From contig NW_026647649.1 in assembly GCF_950295315.1 (NCBI RefSeq), positions 1-64,000 on the forward strand: a stretch of 64,000 nt of DNA. The letters are read 5' to 3'. A program made the translations under genes and the position numbers. This document shows positions 1 to 10,510 of this stretch, in pieces (positions within the stretch are counted from its first letter, which is position 1; each line of letters begins with the position of its first letter). This stretch comes from Erinaceus europaeus. Taxonomy: Eukaryota > Chordata > Mammalia > Eulipotyphla > Erinaceidae. A model generated the notes under the pieces. It saw only the letters and a program-made list of their open reading frames with translations, was not told the origin of the DNA and did not search any database.

Positions 1-700
1 CGTATCCCATCCCCTCCCCTGATAGCTTCCCTATTCTTTATCCCTCTGGGAGCATGGACCCAGGGTCATTGTGGGATGCAGAAGGTGGAAGGTCAGGCTT
101 CTGTAATTGCTTCTCCGCTGAACATGGGCGTTGACAGGTTGATCCATACTCCCAGCCTGTCTTTCTCTTTGCCTTAGTGGGGAAGGGCTCTGGGAAGCGG
201 AGCTCCGGGACAGTGGGGTTATCTGTCCAGGAGGGGTTGTCTGGTGGTGGGGTTGTCTGTCCAGGTGGGGTTGTCTGTCTAGGGAAGTCTGGTCGGCATC
301 ATGGTAGCATCTGGAACCTGGTGGTTGAAAAGAGAGTTAACATACAAAGCCAAACAAATTGTTGACCAATCATGGACCTAAAGGCTGGAATAGTGCAGAT
401 GGAGAGTTGGGGGACCCTCCATTTTGTAGATAGCTAGTAGGCATATTTTATATTATATTCCAAAGGCCTGTGGCTATACTAGTTTTTTTTTTTCATTTTG
501 AACTTGATACTGACTCACTACAGACTATTGTGTATTTTTGCTTTCAGGTATATATATATGTGCTCTATCTTATGGGACCTGGTCTATATCTAGGTTTTGG
601 GATTCTATTAGGAAGTGAACCTTCTGGAATGGAATTAGAGAATCCTATGAAAAGAAAGGTCTCACCGAGTAATGAGGGGGAAGGGTTGATATTCTACCGC
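1..700 (-). mobile_element. L1 3' UTR, type 1 (antisense, enters from left edge)
   Basis: The segment shares long blocks with 41120-41735 and 56203-56735, for example 'GTCTGGCTTCTGTAATTGCT' and 'CTGGTCTATATCTAGG' (also near 57390). All copies lie in the same relative orientation, and the other copies start with an oligo-T/TTATTAGTGATTT end, so the element reads on the minus strand with an AATAAA-type tail. It resembles the long 3' UTR of a hedgehog-lineage L1 as I know it. The family name is inference; the dispersed repetition is seen directly. The right boundary is uncertain. Confidence 0.6.
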
Positions 701-1202
701 CTGGCCCCTTCTAAAAAGAATTTGAAGGCTGTTGTGGCTCTCTTGGGAGCTAGTCATGAGGTCCTTTTGATGGGTGACCTTCACATCCTGGGGCTTGGCA
801 TTTCCTCTGCCAGATGCACTGGAAAATGGCCTTTGGTAAGGAGACATGTACAAGGAATTTACTGCTGTGTGGCTTAGTGGCTAAGAACTGAAACCACTGA
901 GTCCCCATTAGTGGGAACATGGCCCAGTAACCCTGGCACTTGCAAACCATGGGTTTACAGAACCATTAAAAGGACTTTGCCAAAGTGTGGCAGAAGAAAC
1001 AAGAGAGAAATGAGCACAAATGTAGCCTACAATTCTGTTTTTTTCTTAAACAAATATTACTACCTCCCTAACCTCATCTCTGTGTTTATGTGTTTAAAGT
1101 TACATGAATATGGGGAAAATGTGGAAACACACAACCTAGGATGTTAGCAGGAACTGCCTGAGGAAACAGATGTTGGAAACAAGTTATGGAAAAGGTTCAG
1201 AA
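701..1202. other. Unassigned sequence
   Basis: No gene, tRNA-like head or tandem repeat is recognised. The first 150 bp may still belong to the L1-like repeat on the left. Open frames are short and lack splice or codon support. Confidence 0.4.
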
Positions 1203-1415
1203 GGGGCTGGGTGGTGGCCCACCTGGCTGAGCACACTTGCTACAGTGCACAAGGACCTGGGTTCAAGCCCCTGCTCCCCTACAAAGGAAAAGCCTTGCAA
1301 GTGGCAGAGCAGTGTTGCAGGTATCTCCCTGTCTTTCTCTCTATCACTCCCTTCCCTCTCGATCTCTGGCTGTCTCTGTCCAATAAGTAAAGAAAGACAA
1401 TAAAAAAGAGAAAAG
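1203..1415 (+). mobile_element. SINE-B
   Basis: Head GGGGCTGGGTGGTGG, B box GGTTCAAGCCCC, CT-rich body ending CTGTCTCTGTCCAATAAGTA, and a short A/T-rich tail. Confidence 0.85.
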
Positions 1416-1876
1416 TGACTTTCGAGCCAGCATGCCATTTAAGGGTATCCTGCACACACCTGCACAGAGACACATGTGCTCAGGGAAGCACAGCCTACGA
1501 AAGGACATGTGGACATTCACAAAGTCAAACAAGCCAAAAGGTGCTGGAGCAGGGCTGCGGCCCCTCTGGGTTAGTGAGCTTGGCAAGAGTGTGAGCTGGG
1601 TCCTGCTGCTGAAGGCTCTGACCTCTAGGCCGATTGTGTTGCAAGTGATGGACATTGGTCAGAGGGCATCAGAGAGAATGTGTGGGTGGCAGCGCAGGCA
1701 AACCAGTAACCGTCGCTGCCATCTTTGAAGTGTCTGCCGTGCGCTGGCATTCTTAGTTTTGTGAACTTCGATGCCTTTCGCCCCATTTAAGCATCGATGA
1801 AATTGAGGGCACGTCACTCCAGGACACATTGGGGTTGAGAGTCAAGTCCAGGTCTACCTAATTGCATCCTTTGAAT
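1416..1876. other. Unique sequence, nothing recognised
   Basis: Moderately GC-rich, with no repeat signature or convincing exon seen on either strand. Confidence 0.4.
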
Positions 1877-2172
1877 TTTTTCTCCCCCACCAGGGCTAAG
1901 CTAGTGCTGGGGCTTGGTCCTTGCATGAGGAATCCACCATTTTCAGAGGCCTTTTTGTTTTTTTTTTTGCTTTTTAAAAATTGTTAATTATTTTTTTTAC
2001 TTGATAGGACAGCGAGAAATTGAGAAGGGGGAGGGGGAGAAAAGGAGAAACACCTGCAGGCCTGCTCCAATGTTTGTAACGTCTCCCCCCTGCAAGTGGG
2101 GAGCAGGGTCTCGAACCTGAGTCCTTGCACTTGGCAATGCCAATGTTTAACTGGGTGCATCGCCACATGGCT
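1877..2172 (-). mobile_element. SINE-B with 3' module (antisense)
   Basis: Read on the minus strand, a SINE-B head with B box GGTTCGAGACC lies at the right end. Next come the GA/CT body and A-rich linker, then the extra 3' module (complement of CCACCAGGGCTAAGCTAGTG). Confidence 0.8.
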
Positions 2173-2189
2173 TGGCAACTTTTTTAAGT

Positions 2190-2366
2190 TTATTATTATT
2201 TTTTAAAGATACAGATGGAAACAGAGAGGCAGAGAAGAAGAGAGTGAAAGAGAACATTGTGCCTAAGCTTCCTCCCATGTGGTGGGGGCAGAGCTTGACC
2301 TTGGGTCCCGCCCTTGGCGGAAGCACAGTGAAGCACAGTGCCCAGTGAGCTATGTTTCCAGCCCTG
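2190..2366 (-). mobile_element. SINE-C-like element, degraded (antisense)
   Basis: A TTTTTAAAGATACAGA start, a GA-rich stretch, and a decayed head ending CAGTGAGCTATGTTTCCAGCCC follow the same order as clearer antisense SINE-C copies. Divergence makes the assignment tentative. Confidence 0.45.
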
Positions 2367-3120
2367 GCTGATGCCAGGACTCTTGCTTCAGAGAATTCTG
2401 AGACCTCACAGCTGGGAATTCACACCCCTCCTTCTCCTTTGTTGTCGTTGTCACAGGGGCTTCACTACTCTGAGCTTTTTCTGCTAGACAGACAGACAGA
2501 GGGACAGAGGGAAAGATATTCAGTACTCATCAAAAGCACACACACACTCAGATGATCTATCTTGCTGACGGTCACTCAGGCGGTGGGGATTGAAGTTGGC
2601 CTGCTGTGGTGCCGAGATTCTAATGAATTAGATAATCAATTATCAACTAAATCAATGATTATTTTTAGCCAGCGCACTGTACATCTCTGGTTTATTGTGG
2701 TGCCATTGAACTTGGGAGCGCTGGTGCCTGCGGCATGGAAATTTTCAGCATAAATGGCTATCTTGTCGGCTCCACAGATGAGATCTCTGCAGCGCCCTCT
2801 CTCACAGGTGTGAGGACGTGCGTGAGGTGTGCCATGCTATTAAAGGCGACCTGACCTGACGTCCACCTGGCGTTTCCTGGGTGTACTTGCTGGCCTGGTT
2901 TTGGAGACCTGGGTGAGGGGGAAGCAGCTCATTCAGGCCTCTGTTCCCCAGGGAGCAAGGCCGCCTAGAAAAGTAGGGCATCTGGACGTCTACCTGAGGA
3001 CAGGTGAAAAGCAGCCGGGCTTGTTAATAGGAGGCCAGTTTCCCCAGTTCTGACATCTGGCCCTGAGCCGTTATCAGCAGATGCTTTGGAAGAGAATGCT
3101 GGGGCTTACGTGGGGGTTTC
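2367..3120. other. Mostly unique sequence with possible SINE debris
   Basis: 2443-2540 carries a 'GGGGCTTCACTACT ... GACAGACAGAGGGACAGAG' stretch resembling the distal half of a long SINE-C copy. The rest shows no recognised repeat or gene. Confidence 0.35.
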
Positions 3121-3152
3121 TCCCCCACCCCCACCCCCACCCCCACCCCCGG
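3121..3152. repeat. (CCCCCA)n microsatellite
   Basis: About five units of the CCCCCA hexamer; the complementary strand is G-rich. Confidence 0.9.
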
Positions 3153-3391
3153 CCACACAAAAGCTGAGAGCAGTCACTTGCTTGGTGGCCTGGTACTGTG
3201 GCCGCCACTCAGACTGCTGAGCACCTGTGTTGTTGCCAAGGGTCCACCAAATAAGACGAAAGCTTCTTTCTGTCAAGTGATGTCACCTGGGGTGACCCCA
3301 GGTCTTTGATTTACCTTGGTTTGCTTGTTTATAAAACACAGGTAGAGATTTTTTTTCTTACTTCAGCTTTAAGGAGTATCATATGTATTTG

Positions 3392-3666
3392 TCATTATTT
3401 TTTGCCACCAGGACTTCACTGGGGCTTTGCACTACTCCTGCTGGAGCCTTTCTTCTCCTTCCTCTTCTCCTTCCTCCTCCTCTTTCTCCTCCTTCTTCTT
3501 CCTTCAGGTAGAGGGTGAGAGGCCAAGGGGACAAAGAGACAAAAAGAGAAAGAGAGACACAAGAGCACTGCTCCTTTTGTATGATGCTCATAGGTGGTAC
3601 GAGGCATGTGGACCCAGGTCCTTGAGCATGGCAAAGTGTGTGCCTAGTGGACTGGCTCCTGGCCCT
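3392..3666 (-). mobile_element. Long SINE-C-related element (antisense)
   Basis: Runs from TTTTTTGCCACCAGGACTTC through a CTT/CTC tract and a GA-rich block to the decayed tRNA-like head (GTGGACCCAGGTCCTTGAGC ... CTCCTGGCCC). The same order occurs at 58850-59162. Confidence 0.6.
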
Positions 3667-3807
3667 AATTTAATATTAAAAAAATCCAAGAGATTATATT
3701 GTATATCATATGAACTATATATAATATATGCCTTTAATATATATATATATGAATGTGAGGCCAGTTGTGTGTATTCGGTTTGGACTAAAAAGAACAGGCC
3801 TGCAATC

Positions 3808-3849
3808 GTGTGTGTGTGTGTGTCTGTGTGTGTGTGTGTGTGTGTGTGT
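3808..3849. repeat. (TG)n microsatellite
   Basis: About 20 TG dinucleotides with one TC interruption. Confidence 0.95.
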
Positions 3850-4042
3850 AGCTAGGCCCTCACATATACATGATTTCACTGCTCCCAGGCTGCTTTTCAT
3901 TCAACTAGACAGAGACAGAGAGACATCCCAGCACAAGAGATCCCCCCAGTGCATGGTATTCCCAGTGACGCTGGGGTTTGAACCTGGACTGAGCACATGG
4001 CCAGGCATGGGCCTCATCTGGTGAGCTGTGCCTCGTGCCCTA
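3850..4042 (-). mobile_element. SINE-D (antisense)
   Basis: Shares 'GATTTCACTGCTCC' followed by GGCTG and a GACAGAGACAGAGAGAC stretch with 50153-50330, and in reverse with 5655-5795. The right end carries a decayed tRNA-like head (GGGTTTGAACCTGG). Confidence 0.5.
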
Positions 4043-4490
4043 GCAGTTGTTGCTCTTAATAAGTTTGGGTATTTCTGGTGTGACTGTCTCCCCTCGGGCA
4101 CCGATGACTCCCAGGAACAGTCCCGTTCTGCGAAGGCGAGACACAGAGGCAGCTTTCTGGGGCCTACTGCTCCTGGTGGCAGGTGGTGGCTGTTCCCAGG
4201 TGGGGCTGCAGCATTCGGAACTGGGCCTTCTGCCTGCCACTTCCCTTTACTGCCTGGGGGTGCACTGCAGACCCAGGTGGAGAGGGCAGAGCCAGGAGAA
4301 AGTGCCTACCAGGTGCTTGCTGTGGAGACCCAGGCTCTGCTTGCTGGCTGCCACACTTTCACTTGGAGCCCACAGATTGTACAGACTGAGCCCCTTCCCC
4401 ATGTCAGGCTGCCTGGTCTTTCATCCAGGGCCTTGGTCTTTCTCTTTGTAATGAAGCAAAATTCTTTTGAATGGGACAATGTAGGTAGGT
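4043..4490. other. Unique GC-rich sequence
   Basis: No recognised repeat. An open frame crosses this interval into the pentamer array downstream, but it shows no domain or exon signal. Confidence 0.35.
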
Positions 4491-4632
4491 TCCTTTTCTT
4501 TTCTTTTCTTTTCTTTTCTTTTCTTTTCTTTTCTTTTCTTTTCTTTTCTTTTCTTTTCTTTTCTTTCCTTTCCTTTCCTTTCCTTTTCTTTTTTCTTTTC
4601 TTTTCTTTTCTTTCCTTTCCTTTTCTTTTCTT
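4491..4632. repeat. (TTTTC)n / (TTTCC)n pentamer array
   Basis: About 28 pentamers, first TTTTC then mixed with TTTCC, on one pyrimidine strand. It abuts the distal end of the antisense SINE-C on its right and probably grew from that element's tail. Confidence 0.95.
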
Positions 4633-4742
4633 AAGAGCACTGCTTAGCTCTGGCTTATGGTGGTGCAGGGGGATTGAACCTGGGACTTTGGAATCTCAGG
4701 CATGAGAGTCTCTTTGCATAACCATTATGCTATCTACCCTCA
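4633..4742 (-). mobile_element. SINE-C (antisense)
   Basis: Contains the complement of the diagnostic core: GAGCACTGCTTAGCTCTGGC, GGGGATTGAACCTGGGAC (B box complement) and GCATAACCATTATGCTATCT (A box complement). Confidence 0.85.
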
Positions 4743-4775
4743 ACCTGGTAGATTTCTTGATGGTAAACAATGATT

Positions 4776-4805
4776 ATCTATCTGTCTGTCTGTCTATCTA
4801 TCTAT
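4776..4805. repeat. (TCTG/TCTA)n tetranucleotide
   Basis: Short mixed run of TCTG and TCTA units. Confidence 0.85.
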
Positions 4806-5050
4806 TTTACTGGGATTTAGTGCCTTCATGACAAATACACTGATTTCGGTGGGTCTCTCTCTCTGTGTCTGTCTCTCTTTTACTTGATAAGACAGAGAAA
4901 TTGAGAGGGGAGAGGGAGGTAAAGAGGTAGAAAGAGAGATGCCTGCAGCACTATGTCACCACTCATGAAGCTTCTCCTCTGCTGTTGGGAACCCGAATCC
5001 CAGCACGTAGTAACGTATGCCCTCAGTGGAGTGCGCCATCACCCAGGCCT
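4806..5050 (-). mobile_element. SINE-B, diverged (antisense)
   Basis: TTTACTTGATAAGACAGAGA, a GA-rich body, 'TGCCTGCAGCACTATG' and a decayed head ending CGCCATCACCCAGGCC follow the antisense SINE-B order. Confidence 0.65.
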
Positions 5051-5650
5051 GTTGTGGACAGTGATGTTGACAGTAGTAGGTCCTTAGGGTCTGAGGCTTG
5101 GTCACTAGTGCCTGGCAAGGTGCCTGCTGTTCAGCCCAAAGAAAGAGTTTTTCATTGACATGGAACCTCAGAGCTCTAGGGCTGGACAGCACTGAAAATA
5201 AACTAGTAGAAAAATTTATTCTGGGGCATTCCTCCTGAGCATGATAAGGTGTGGGGTTGTGTGCCTTCTCTGCAGTCCCAGTTTTTCCTAGTTTTATTTC
5301 AAAACGGGTCTTCTGATGGGTGAGGTAAAGCTCATGGGCCCTAACCACGGGTACCGCTCCTCCTTGCATTCCTGAGAGAAGATGGCGTCGGCACAGCTTG
5401 GTTCTGCTGTGAGGACTGGGCTGTCCAGCTTGGGAGGAGAGAGAGCTTATCTGCATCCCCGGAGCTGCTCCCAGGTTTGCTGCTGTCGCTGGCACTCTAC
5501 AGTCTTCTGCAGTCCCAGACAGTGGTGTTTACCCAGATGTAGATAAGACCAGAGCTGGAGTTCTCAGTGGGCCCCAGGCACTGGGTAAGAGGCACTGTCC
5601 TGTAGAGAAAAGAAAAAAAAAAATTCACTCAAAAGAAATGATAAAAGGAA
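5051..5650. other. Unique sequence
   Basis: No repeat signature. A 179-codon minus-strand frame overlaps here but begins outside, in the SINE, and has no recognisable domain, so I do not call it a gene. Confidence 0.4.
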
Positions 5651-5654
5651 GGTC

Positions 5655-5795
5655 ATCACTGTAGGCATGGCAACCACAGGTTCAAGCCCTAGGGGAGTGA
5701 CATGGCACTGGAGGAAGCCTCTGTCTAACTGAATAATGAAGCAGCCTCAGAGCAGTGAAATCATGTCTGTGCAGGGCCTGGGGAGAGGTGGGGGG
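5655..5795 (+). mobile_element. SINE-D
   Basis: Reverse complement of the SINE-D pattern: GGTTCAAGCCCTAGGGGAG near the left, CAGCCTCAGAGCAGTGAAAT near the right. Confidence 0.45.
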
Positions 5796-5850
5796 GAGAC
5801 AGAGATACACACAGAGAGACACACACATAGACACACATACAGAGACACAA

Positions 5851-5885
<35 letters not shown>
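5796..5885. repeat. (CA)n microsatellite, impure then pure
   Basis: Mixed CACAGA/CACATA units followed by about 15 pure CA units. Confidence 0.95.
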
Positions 5886-5887
<2 letters not shown>

Positions 5888-6023
5888 ATTGCTGCTGACC
5901 ACTCCACAGGGTGACCAGAACCCAAGAGAAGGCTAATATCATTATACTCCTTTCCCCAGAGGGTAGACCAGAGTGAGGGTGCTTCACTAGTGGTGAGATC
6001 AGGCCAAAGGGTTTAATCTTCTT

Positions 6024-6240
6024 TTTCTAAAATCTTTATTTATTTATTATTGGATAGAGACAGAGATAAATTGAGAGGGGAGGGGGAGATAGAGAGAGGC
6101 AAAGAGATAGATACCTGCAGACAGACCTGTTTCACCACTTGTGAAGTTTTCCCCTTGCAGGTGGGGACCAGGGGCTTGAACGTGGTTCCTTGAGCACTGT
6201 AATGTGAGCACTTAACCAGGTGCTCCACCACCTGCCCCCT
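6024..6240 (-). mobile_element. SINE-B (antisense)
   Basis: TTATTTATTATTGGATAGAG tail complement, body, AGGTGGGGACCAGGGGCTTG, and head end GCTCCACCACCTGCCCCC. Confidence 0.85.
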
Positions 6241-6537
6241 AATTTTCTTTTTCTTTAAATTAAATGAAAAACCACTGGGCAAGGGATTTAGGTGTTGAGT
6301 AGTTGAGCAGGGGGTATGTACCGTGAGGCTGAGATTCTGGGCCTCATAAGTTCCCTGGGCGCTTTTCTCCTTTCTTGTCATTTGAGGGTTACTGTGCCCA
6401 TGTCACCTGATATTCTGGTATCTTAAAAGTGAGACAACCTGACCAAAGCCTGAGTAGCTATCACGATGCTTGATAATCCATCTCTGTACCCACACCCAGC
6501 CTGTGGACATTTTAAGACACTTAAGAGTCTCTTGGGG

Positions 6538-6885
6538 CGGGGGGAGTTGGGCAGTAGAGCAGTGGGTTAAACGCACATGGAGCAAAGCACAAGGACCGGC
6601 TTACGGATCCCAGTTCGAGCCCCCGGCTCCCCACCTGCAGGGGAGTCGTTTCACAGGCGGTGAAGCAGGTCTGCAGGTGTCTGTCTTTCTCTCCCCCTCT
6701 CTGTCTTCCCCTCCTCTCTCCATGTCTCTCTGTCCTATCCAACAACATCAGCAACAGTGACAACAACAATAGCGACAACAAGGGTAACAACAAGGGCAAC
6801 AAACTGGGAAGAATGGCATCTAGGAGCTGTGGATTTGTGGTGCAGGCACCGAGCCCAGCAGTAACCCTAGCGGCAAAAAAAATAA
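6538..6885 (+). mobile_element. SINE-A with 3' module, TSD intact
   Basis: Head GGGAGTTGGGCAGTAGAGCA, B box GTTCGAGCCC, body, CAACAA-rich tail, then the extra 3' module ending in oligo-A. A perfect 12-bp direct repeat (AGTCTCTTGGGG, 6526-6537 and 6886-6897) brackets it, marking a clean target-primed insertion. Confidence 0.93.
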
Positions 6886-6895
6886 AGTCTCTTGG

Positions 6896-7168
6896 GGGCC
6901 CAGGCGGTGGTGCACAGGGTTAAGAGCACATAGTACTAAGCTTAAGGACCGGCACAAAGATCCCAGTTTGAGCCCCCCGCCTCCCCTCCTGCAGGGGGTT
7001 CACTTCACAAGCAGTGAAGCAGGTCTGCAGGTGTCTATTTCTCTCTCTCTCTATCTCCTTCCCTCTCAATTTCTCTCTGTCTTAGTTAAAAAATGGCCAC
7101 AGGAGCAGTGGACTCATAGTGTAGGCACTGAGCCCCCAGCGATAACCCTGGAGGCAAAAAAAAAAAAT
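6896..7168 (+). mobile_element. SINE with 3' module, tandem to previous
   Basis: Head GGGCCCAGGCGGTGGTGCAC, B-box region, CT body, a short AAAAATGG linker and the full 3' module ending A12. It sits immediately after the right TSD of the preceding SINE. Confidence 0.88.
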
Positions 7169-7362
7169 CACCTCTCGTGCATAAGTAAAGAAATATTTTA
7201 AATCATTTAAGAAAGACTCTTGAGAATGATGCACCTCCATTTCTTTTGCTAGAGCCTCTGGATTTCTGTCTTCTTTGATCAGACTACCTGGGCAAATTGG
7301 AGAACTTGTTTACCTAGTTCTTCTTGGCTCTCAGACAATTCATAAAGTGAAATTGTTTTGTT

Positions 7363-7571
7363 TTTTAAAAATATCTTTATTTATTGGATAGAGACAGCTA
7401 GAAATTGAGAGGAAGGGGAAAGTAGAGAGGGAGAGACAGAGAGAGATACCTGCAGCCCTGCTTCACCACTCACAAAGCTTTCCCCCTGCAGCTGGGGACC
7501 TGGGGCTCAAATACGGGTCCTTATACACTGCAATGCGTGCACTTAACCAAGTGAACCACCACCCAGCCCCT
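7363..7571 (-). mobile_element. SINE-B (antisense), with TSD
   Basis: Clear antisense SINE-B. Near-identical 14-bp repeats at 7344-7357 and 7572-7585 (AAAGTGAAATTGTT / AAAGTGGAACTGTT) mark the target site. Confidence 0.9.
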
Positions 7572-7585
7572 AAAGTGGAACTGTT

Positions 7586-8290
7586 ACTAAAATGTTTTTA
7601 CTGTGATAAAATCCATGTAGCATAAAACCCACCATTTTAACTGTGTACCATCCACTGACTTTTAGTATTCTGAATTGTACAGTTGAGTGGTTTTTAGTAT
7701 ATTCACAGTGTTAAGTGACCATCACCACTATCTAATTTCAGATCATTTTCACTGCTCCAAAACAGAAATCTCATGCTTGTTGTGCAATCACTGTCTTTAC
7801 CTCCATACCCTAGATCCGGGTAACCCCTAGTCTACATTCTACCTCTGTGCATTTCCCTATTCTGAATACTTCATGCAAATGGAATCAGGTGGTGACTTTC
7901 TGTGTCTGGATTTTTCTTTCCTAGTTTTTTTTTAAAAAAATGTTATTATTATCTTTGCTTATTGGATAGAGATAGCCAGAAATCAAGAGGGTGATAGAGA
8001 GGGAGAGAGACAGAGAGACACCTGCAGCCCTGCTTCACCACTCACAAAGCTTTCCTCCTGCAGGTGGGGACCGGGGGCTTGAACCTGGGTCCTTGCGTAT
8101 TATAATACGTGTGCTCAACCAGGTGTGCCACCACCCGGCCCATGGATTTTTTTTTTTAAAGACATGTTTTCAGGGCCCAATCACATTGTAACACTAGCCA
8201 CACTTTTTCATGGTAGAATAATGTCACTTCTGTTCTGAACCTCAGACACCAGAATACATGATGTGACAAGTATATGTGTATTTTAGGAAC
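7586..8290 (-). mobile_element. Old L1 3' region (antisense), split by a SINE
   Basis: The complement of an L1ME-type 3' segment is recognisable from CCATCACCACTATC through CTACATTCTACCTCTGTGC to CTTCATGCAAATGGAATCAG. It appears to resume after 8141. This is an old mammalian subfamily without coding potential, and subfamily and right end are approximate. Confidence 0.6.
7926..8140 (-). mobile_element. SINE-B inside old L1 (antisense)
   Basis: Full antisense SINE-B ending GTGCCACCACCCGGCCC. TGGATTTTT lies on both sides, consistent with a short TSD. Confidence 0.88.
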
Positions 8291-8365
8291 TAAAGTCAGG
8301 CATTTAGATATCTGAAGTATTTTGAAATCAGATTTGGACTCCCAAGTTGGCTATAGTTATACTTT

Positions 8366-8717
8366 TTTTTTTTTTTTTTTTGCCTTCAGGGTTATTGCTG
8401 GGGCTCAGTGCCTGCACCAGGAATCCACGGCTCCTGGAGGTCAATTTCCCCCCTTTTGTTGCCTTCCTTGTTATAGCCCTGTTGTGGTCATTATTGTTGT
8501 TGATGTCGTCCATTGTTGGATAGGACAGAGAGAAATGGAGAGAGGAGGGCAAGACAGAGAGGGGGAGAAAAAGACAGACACCTGCAGACCTGCTTCACCG
8601 CCTGTGAAGCGACTCCCCCTGCAGGTGGGGAGCCGGGGCCTCGAACCGGGGTCCCTATGCCGGTCCTTGTGCCCTGCACCACGTGCGCTCAACCTGCTGT
8701 GCTACTGCCTGACCCCC
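8366..8717 (-). mobile_element. SINE-A with 3' module (antisense), with TSD
   Basis: Complete element: T-run, module complement (CAGGGTTATTGCTGGGGCTC), GTTGTTGATG tail complement, body and head (GAACCGGGGTC). Repeats ATAGTTATACTTT (8353-8365) and ATAGTTACACTTT (8718-8730) flank it. Confidence 0.93.
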
Positions 8718-8745
8718 ATAGTTACACTTTAAAAAGTTTATTTAT

Positions 8746-9027
8746 GGGAGTTGGGCGGTGGCACAGCGGTTTAAGCACACGTGGCGCAAAGCACAAGGAC
8801 CAGCGGAAGGATCCCGGTTCGAGCCTCCGGCTCCCCACCTGCAGGGAGTCACTTCATAGGCGGTGAAGCAGGTCTGCAGGTGTCTGTCTTTCTATCCCCC
8901 TCTCTGTCTTCCCCTCCTCTCTCCATTTCTCTCTGTCCTATCTAACAACGATGACATCAATAACAACAATAATAACTACAACAATAAAACAAGGGCAACA
9001 AAGGGAATAAATAAATAAATATTTTTT
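8746..9027 (+). mobile_element. SINE-A, with TSD
   Basis: Head GGGAGTTGGGCGGTGGCACA, B box GGTTCGAGCC, tail of CAATAATAACTACAACAATA type and AATAAATAAATA; no 3' module. AAAAAGTTTATTTA occurs at 8731-8744 and 9028-9041. Confidence 0.93.
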
Positions 9028-9030
9028 AAA

Positions 9031-9165
9031 AAGTTTATTTATTTATGAAAGATAGTGAGAGGCCACCAGAGTGTCACTCCAGCACTTTTCATCCCAAGGA
9101 TAGAACTTGTCACCTCAAGCTGAAGTCCTGAGCTCAACAACCACTGAGCCACCGCTGAGCCATAT
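9031..9165 (-). mobile_element. SINE-C-like, diverged (antisense)
   Basis: TTTATTTATGAAAGATAGTG, AGAGTGTCACTCCAGCA and a decayed head ending CCACTGAGCCACCGCTG match the order of older antisense SINE-C copies. Confidence 0.5.
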
Positions 9166-9358
9166 TGATCGAACACCTGCTCCACGTCCCCTAACCTCTG
9201 GGGAGTCACAACTTCTCTTAGGATGTTAGTGTTTACACCGAGAAACTGAGTCAGTGTCAGGAGGGATTCCAGGCCCTTTCCATTACCACTACAAATTTGA
9301 TTTGGATTAACGTTCAGTGCTTCCTCTTCCTAAAATTTTCCTGAAAAGAATTCAAGTT

Positions 9359-9575
9359 TGGGGCTGGGCGTTGGCACACTTGGTTGAGCACACACATTAC
9401 CGTGCACAAGGGCCTGGGTTCAAGCCCCAGGTTTCCACTTGTAGTCGGGGGTGGGGGGGGAGGGAGAAGCTTCACTAGTGGTGAAACAGGTCTGTAGGTG
9501 TTTCTTTCTCCCTCTCTATCTTCTCTCTTACCTTCTCTGTCTTTAGCCAATCAATCAATCAATCAATTAAGATAT
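9359..9575 (+). mobile_element. SINE-B
   Basis: GGGGCTGGGCGTTGGCACAC head, GGTTCAAGCCCC B box, an expanded G-run in the loop, CT body and an (AATC)n tail. Confidence 0.85.
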
Positions 9576-9675
9576 CCTGAAAAAAATTAAGACCTTCTGA
9601 AAAGTTGCAAGAATGTCACTAAGTATAGCCTTAGTCCTCTGTGTTGTTTCTCCATTTATTAGCATTGAGTTAATC

Positions 9676-9688
9676 TCTTTCTTCCTTC

Positions 9689-9727
<39 letters not shown>

Positions 9728-9740
9728 TTCTTTTCTTTTC
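9676..9740. repeat. (TTTC)n microsatellite
   Basis: About 12 TTTC units, then TTTTC pentamers. Confidence 0.95.
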
Positions 9741-9904
9741 ATGCAAAAGTGACCATACACATATACACACTTCCCCTAAATGATCTTCATAGTTTTTTTA
9801 TACACTTTGCTGATAGCATCACAGAATCTGGAGAAGACAGATGATGCATGAAGGGGAAGAGAAAGAACTTTCTGGATTCTCCCATAGAAAGTGTTTTATT
9901 CTTG

Positions 9905-10215
9905 GGGGCTGGGAGGTAGCACAGTAGGTTAAGGGCATGGACTGGCATAAGGATCCCGGTTCAAGCCCCCAGCTCCCCACCTGTAGGGGGGGGGTTGCCT
10001 CACAAGCAGTGAAGCAGGTCTGCAGGTATCTATCTTTCTCTCCCCCTGCCCCCTGTCTCCCCCTCCTCTCTTGATTTCTCTCTGTCCTATCCAACAACAA
10101 CAATAAGAAGAAGAACAATGATAAGCAACAAAAGGTAAAAATGGCCTCCAGGAGCGGTGGATTCATGGTGCAGGCACCGAGCCCCAGCGATAACCCTGGA
10201 GGAAAAAAAGAAAAA
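9905..10215 (+). mobile_element. SINE-A with 3' module
   Basis: GGGGCTGGGAGGTAGCACAG head, B box GGTTCAAGCC, body, tail, module and A-rich end. Similar AAAGTGTTTTATTC and AAAGTGATTTATTC strings flank it. Confidence 0.9.
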
Positions 10216-10339
10216 TGAAAAGAAAGAAAAAGTGATTTATTCACTTACAGTTCCCAAGTGTCTGGAGAAGTCCTGGCTCTAGATCAGTAGCCCTTTCTGA
10301 GGACTTGCCAACCCTCTCCTCACATGAGAATGCAGATGT

Positions 10340-10470
10340 GGGGTGGGGGTAGCCAGTGTAATGGTTATGCAGAGACTCTCATGCCTGAGGCTCCAATATT
10401 CCAGGTTCAATCCCCTGTACCGCCATAAGCCAGAGTTGGTCAGTGCTCAGGTAAGAAGAGAAAGAGGGAG
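10340..10470 (+). mobile_element. SINE-C, sense copy
   Basis: One of few sense copies: GGTAGCCAGTGTAATGGTTATG, CTCTCATGCCTGAGGCTCC, then B box GGTTCAATCCCC and CCATAAGCCAGAGTTGG. A GA-rich run continues to about 10510. Confidence 0.85.
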
Positions 10471-10510
10471 AGGGAGAGGGAGAGAGTTGAGGAGCGAGAG
10501 GAGAGAGAGT

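Noticed and set aside
4956..5495. 179-codon minus-strand frame
   Set aside because: No domain, and its C-terminal part lies in an antisense SINE-B.
8746..8830. tRNA gene (A box and B box present)
   Set aside because: This and the similar heads elsewhere continue into SINE bodies, repeat dozens of times and carry TSDs, so they are SINE heads and not tRNA genes.
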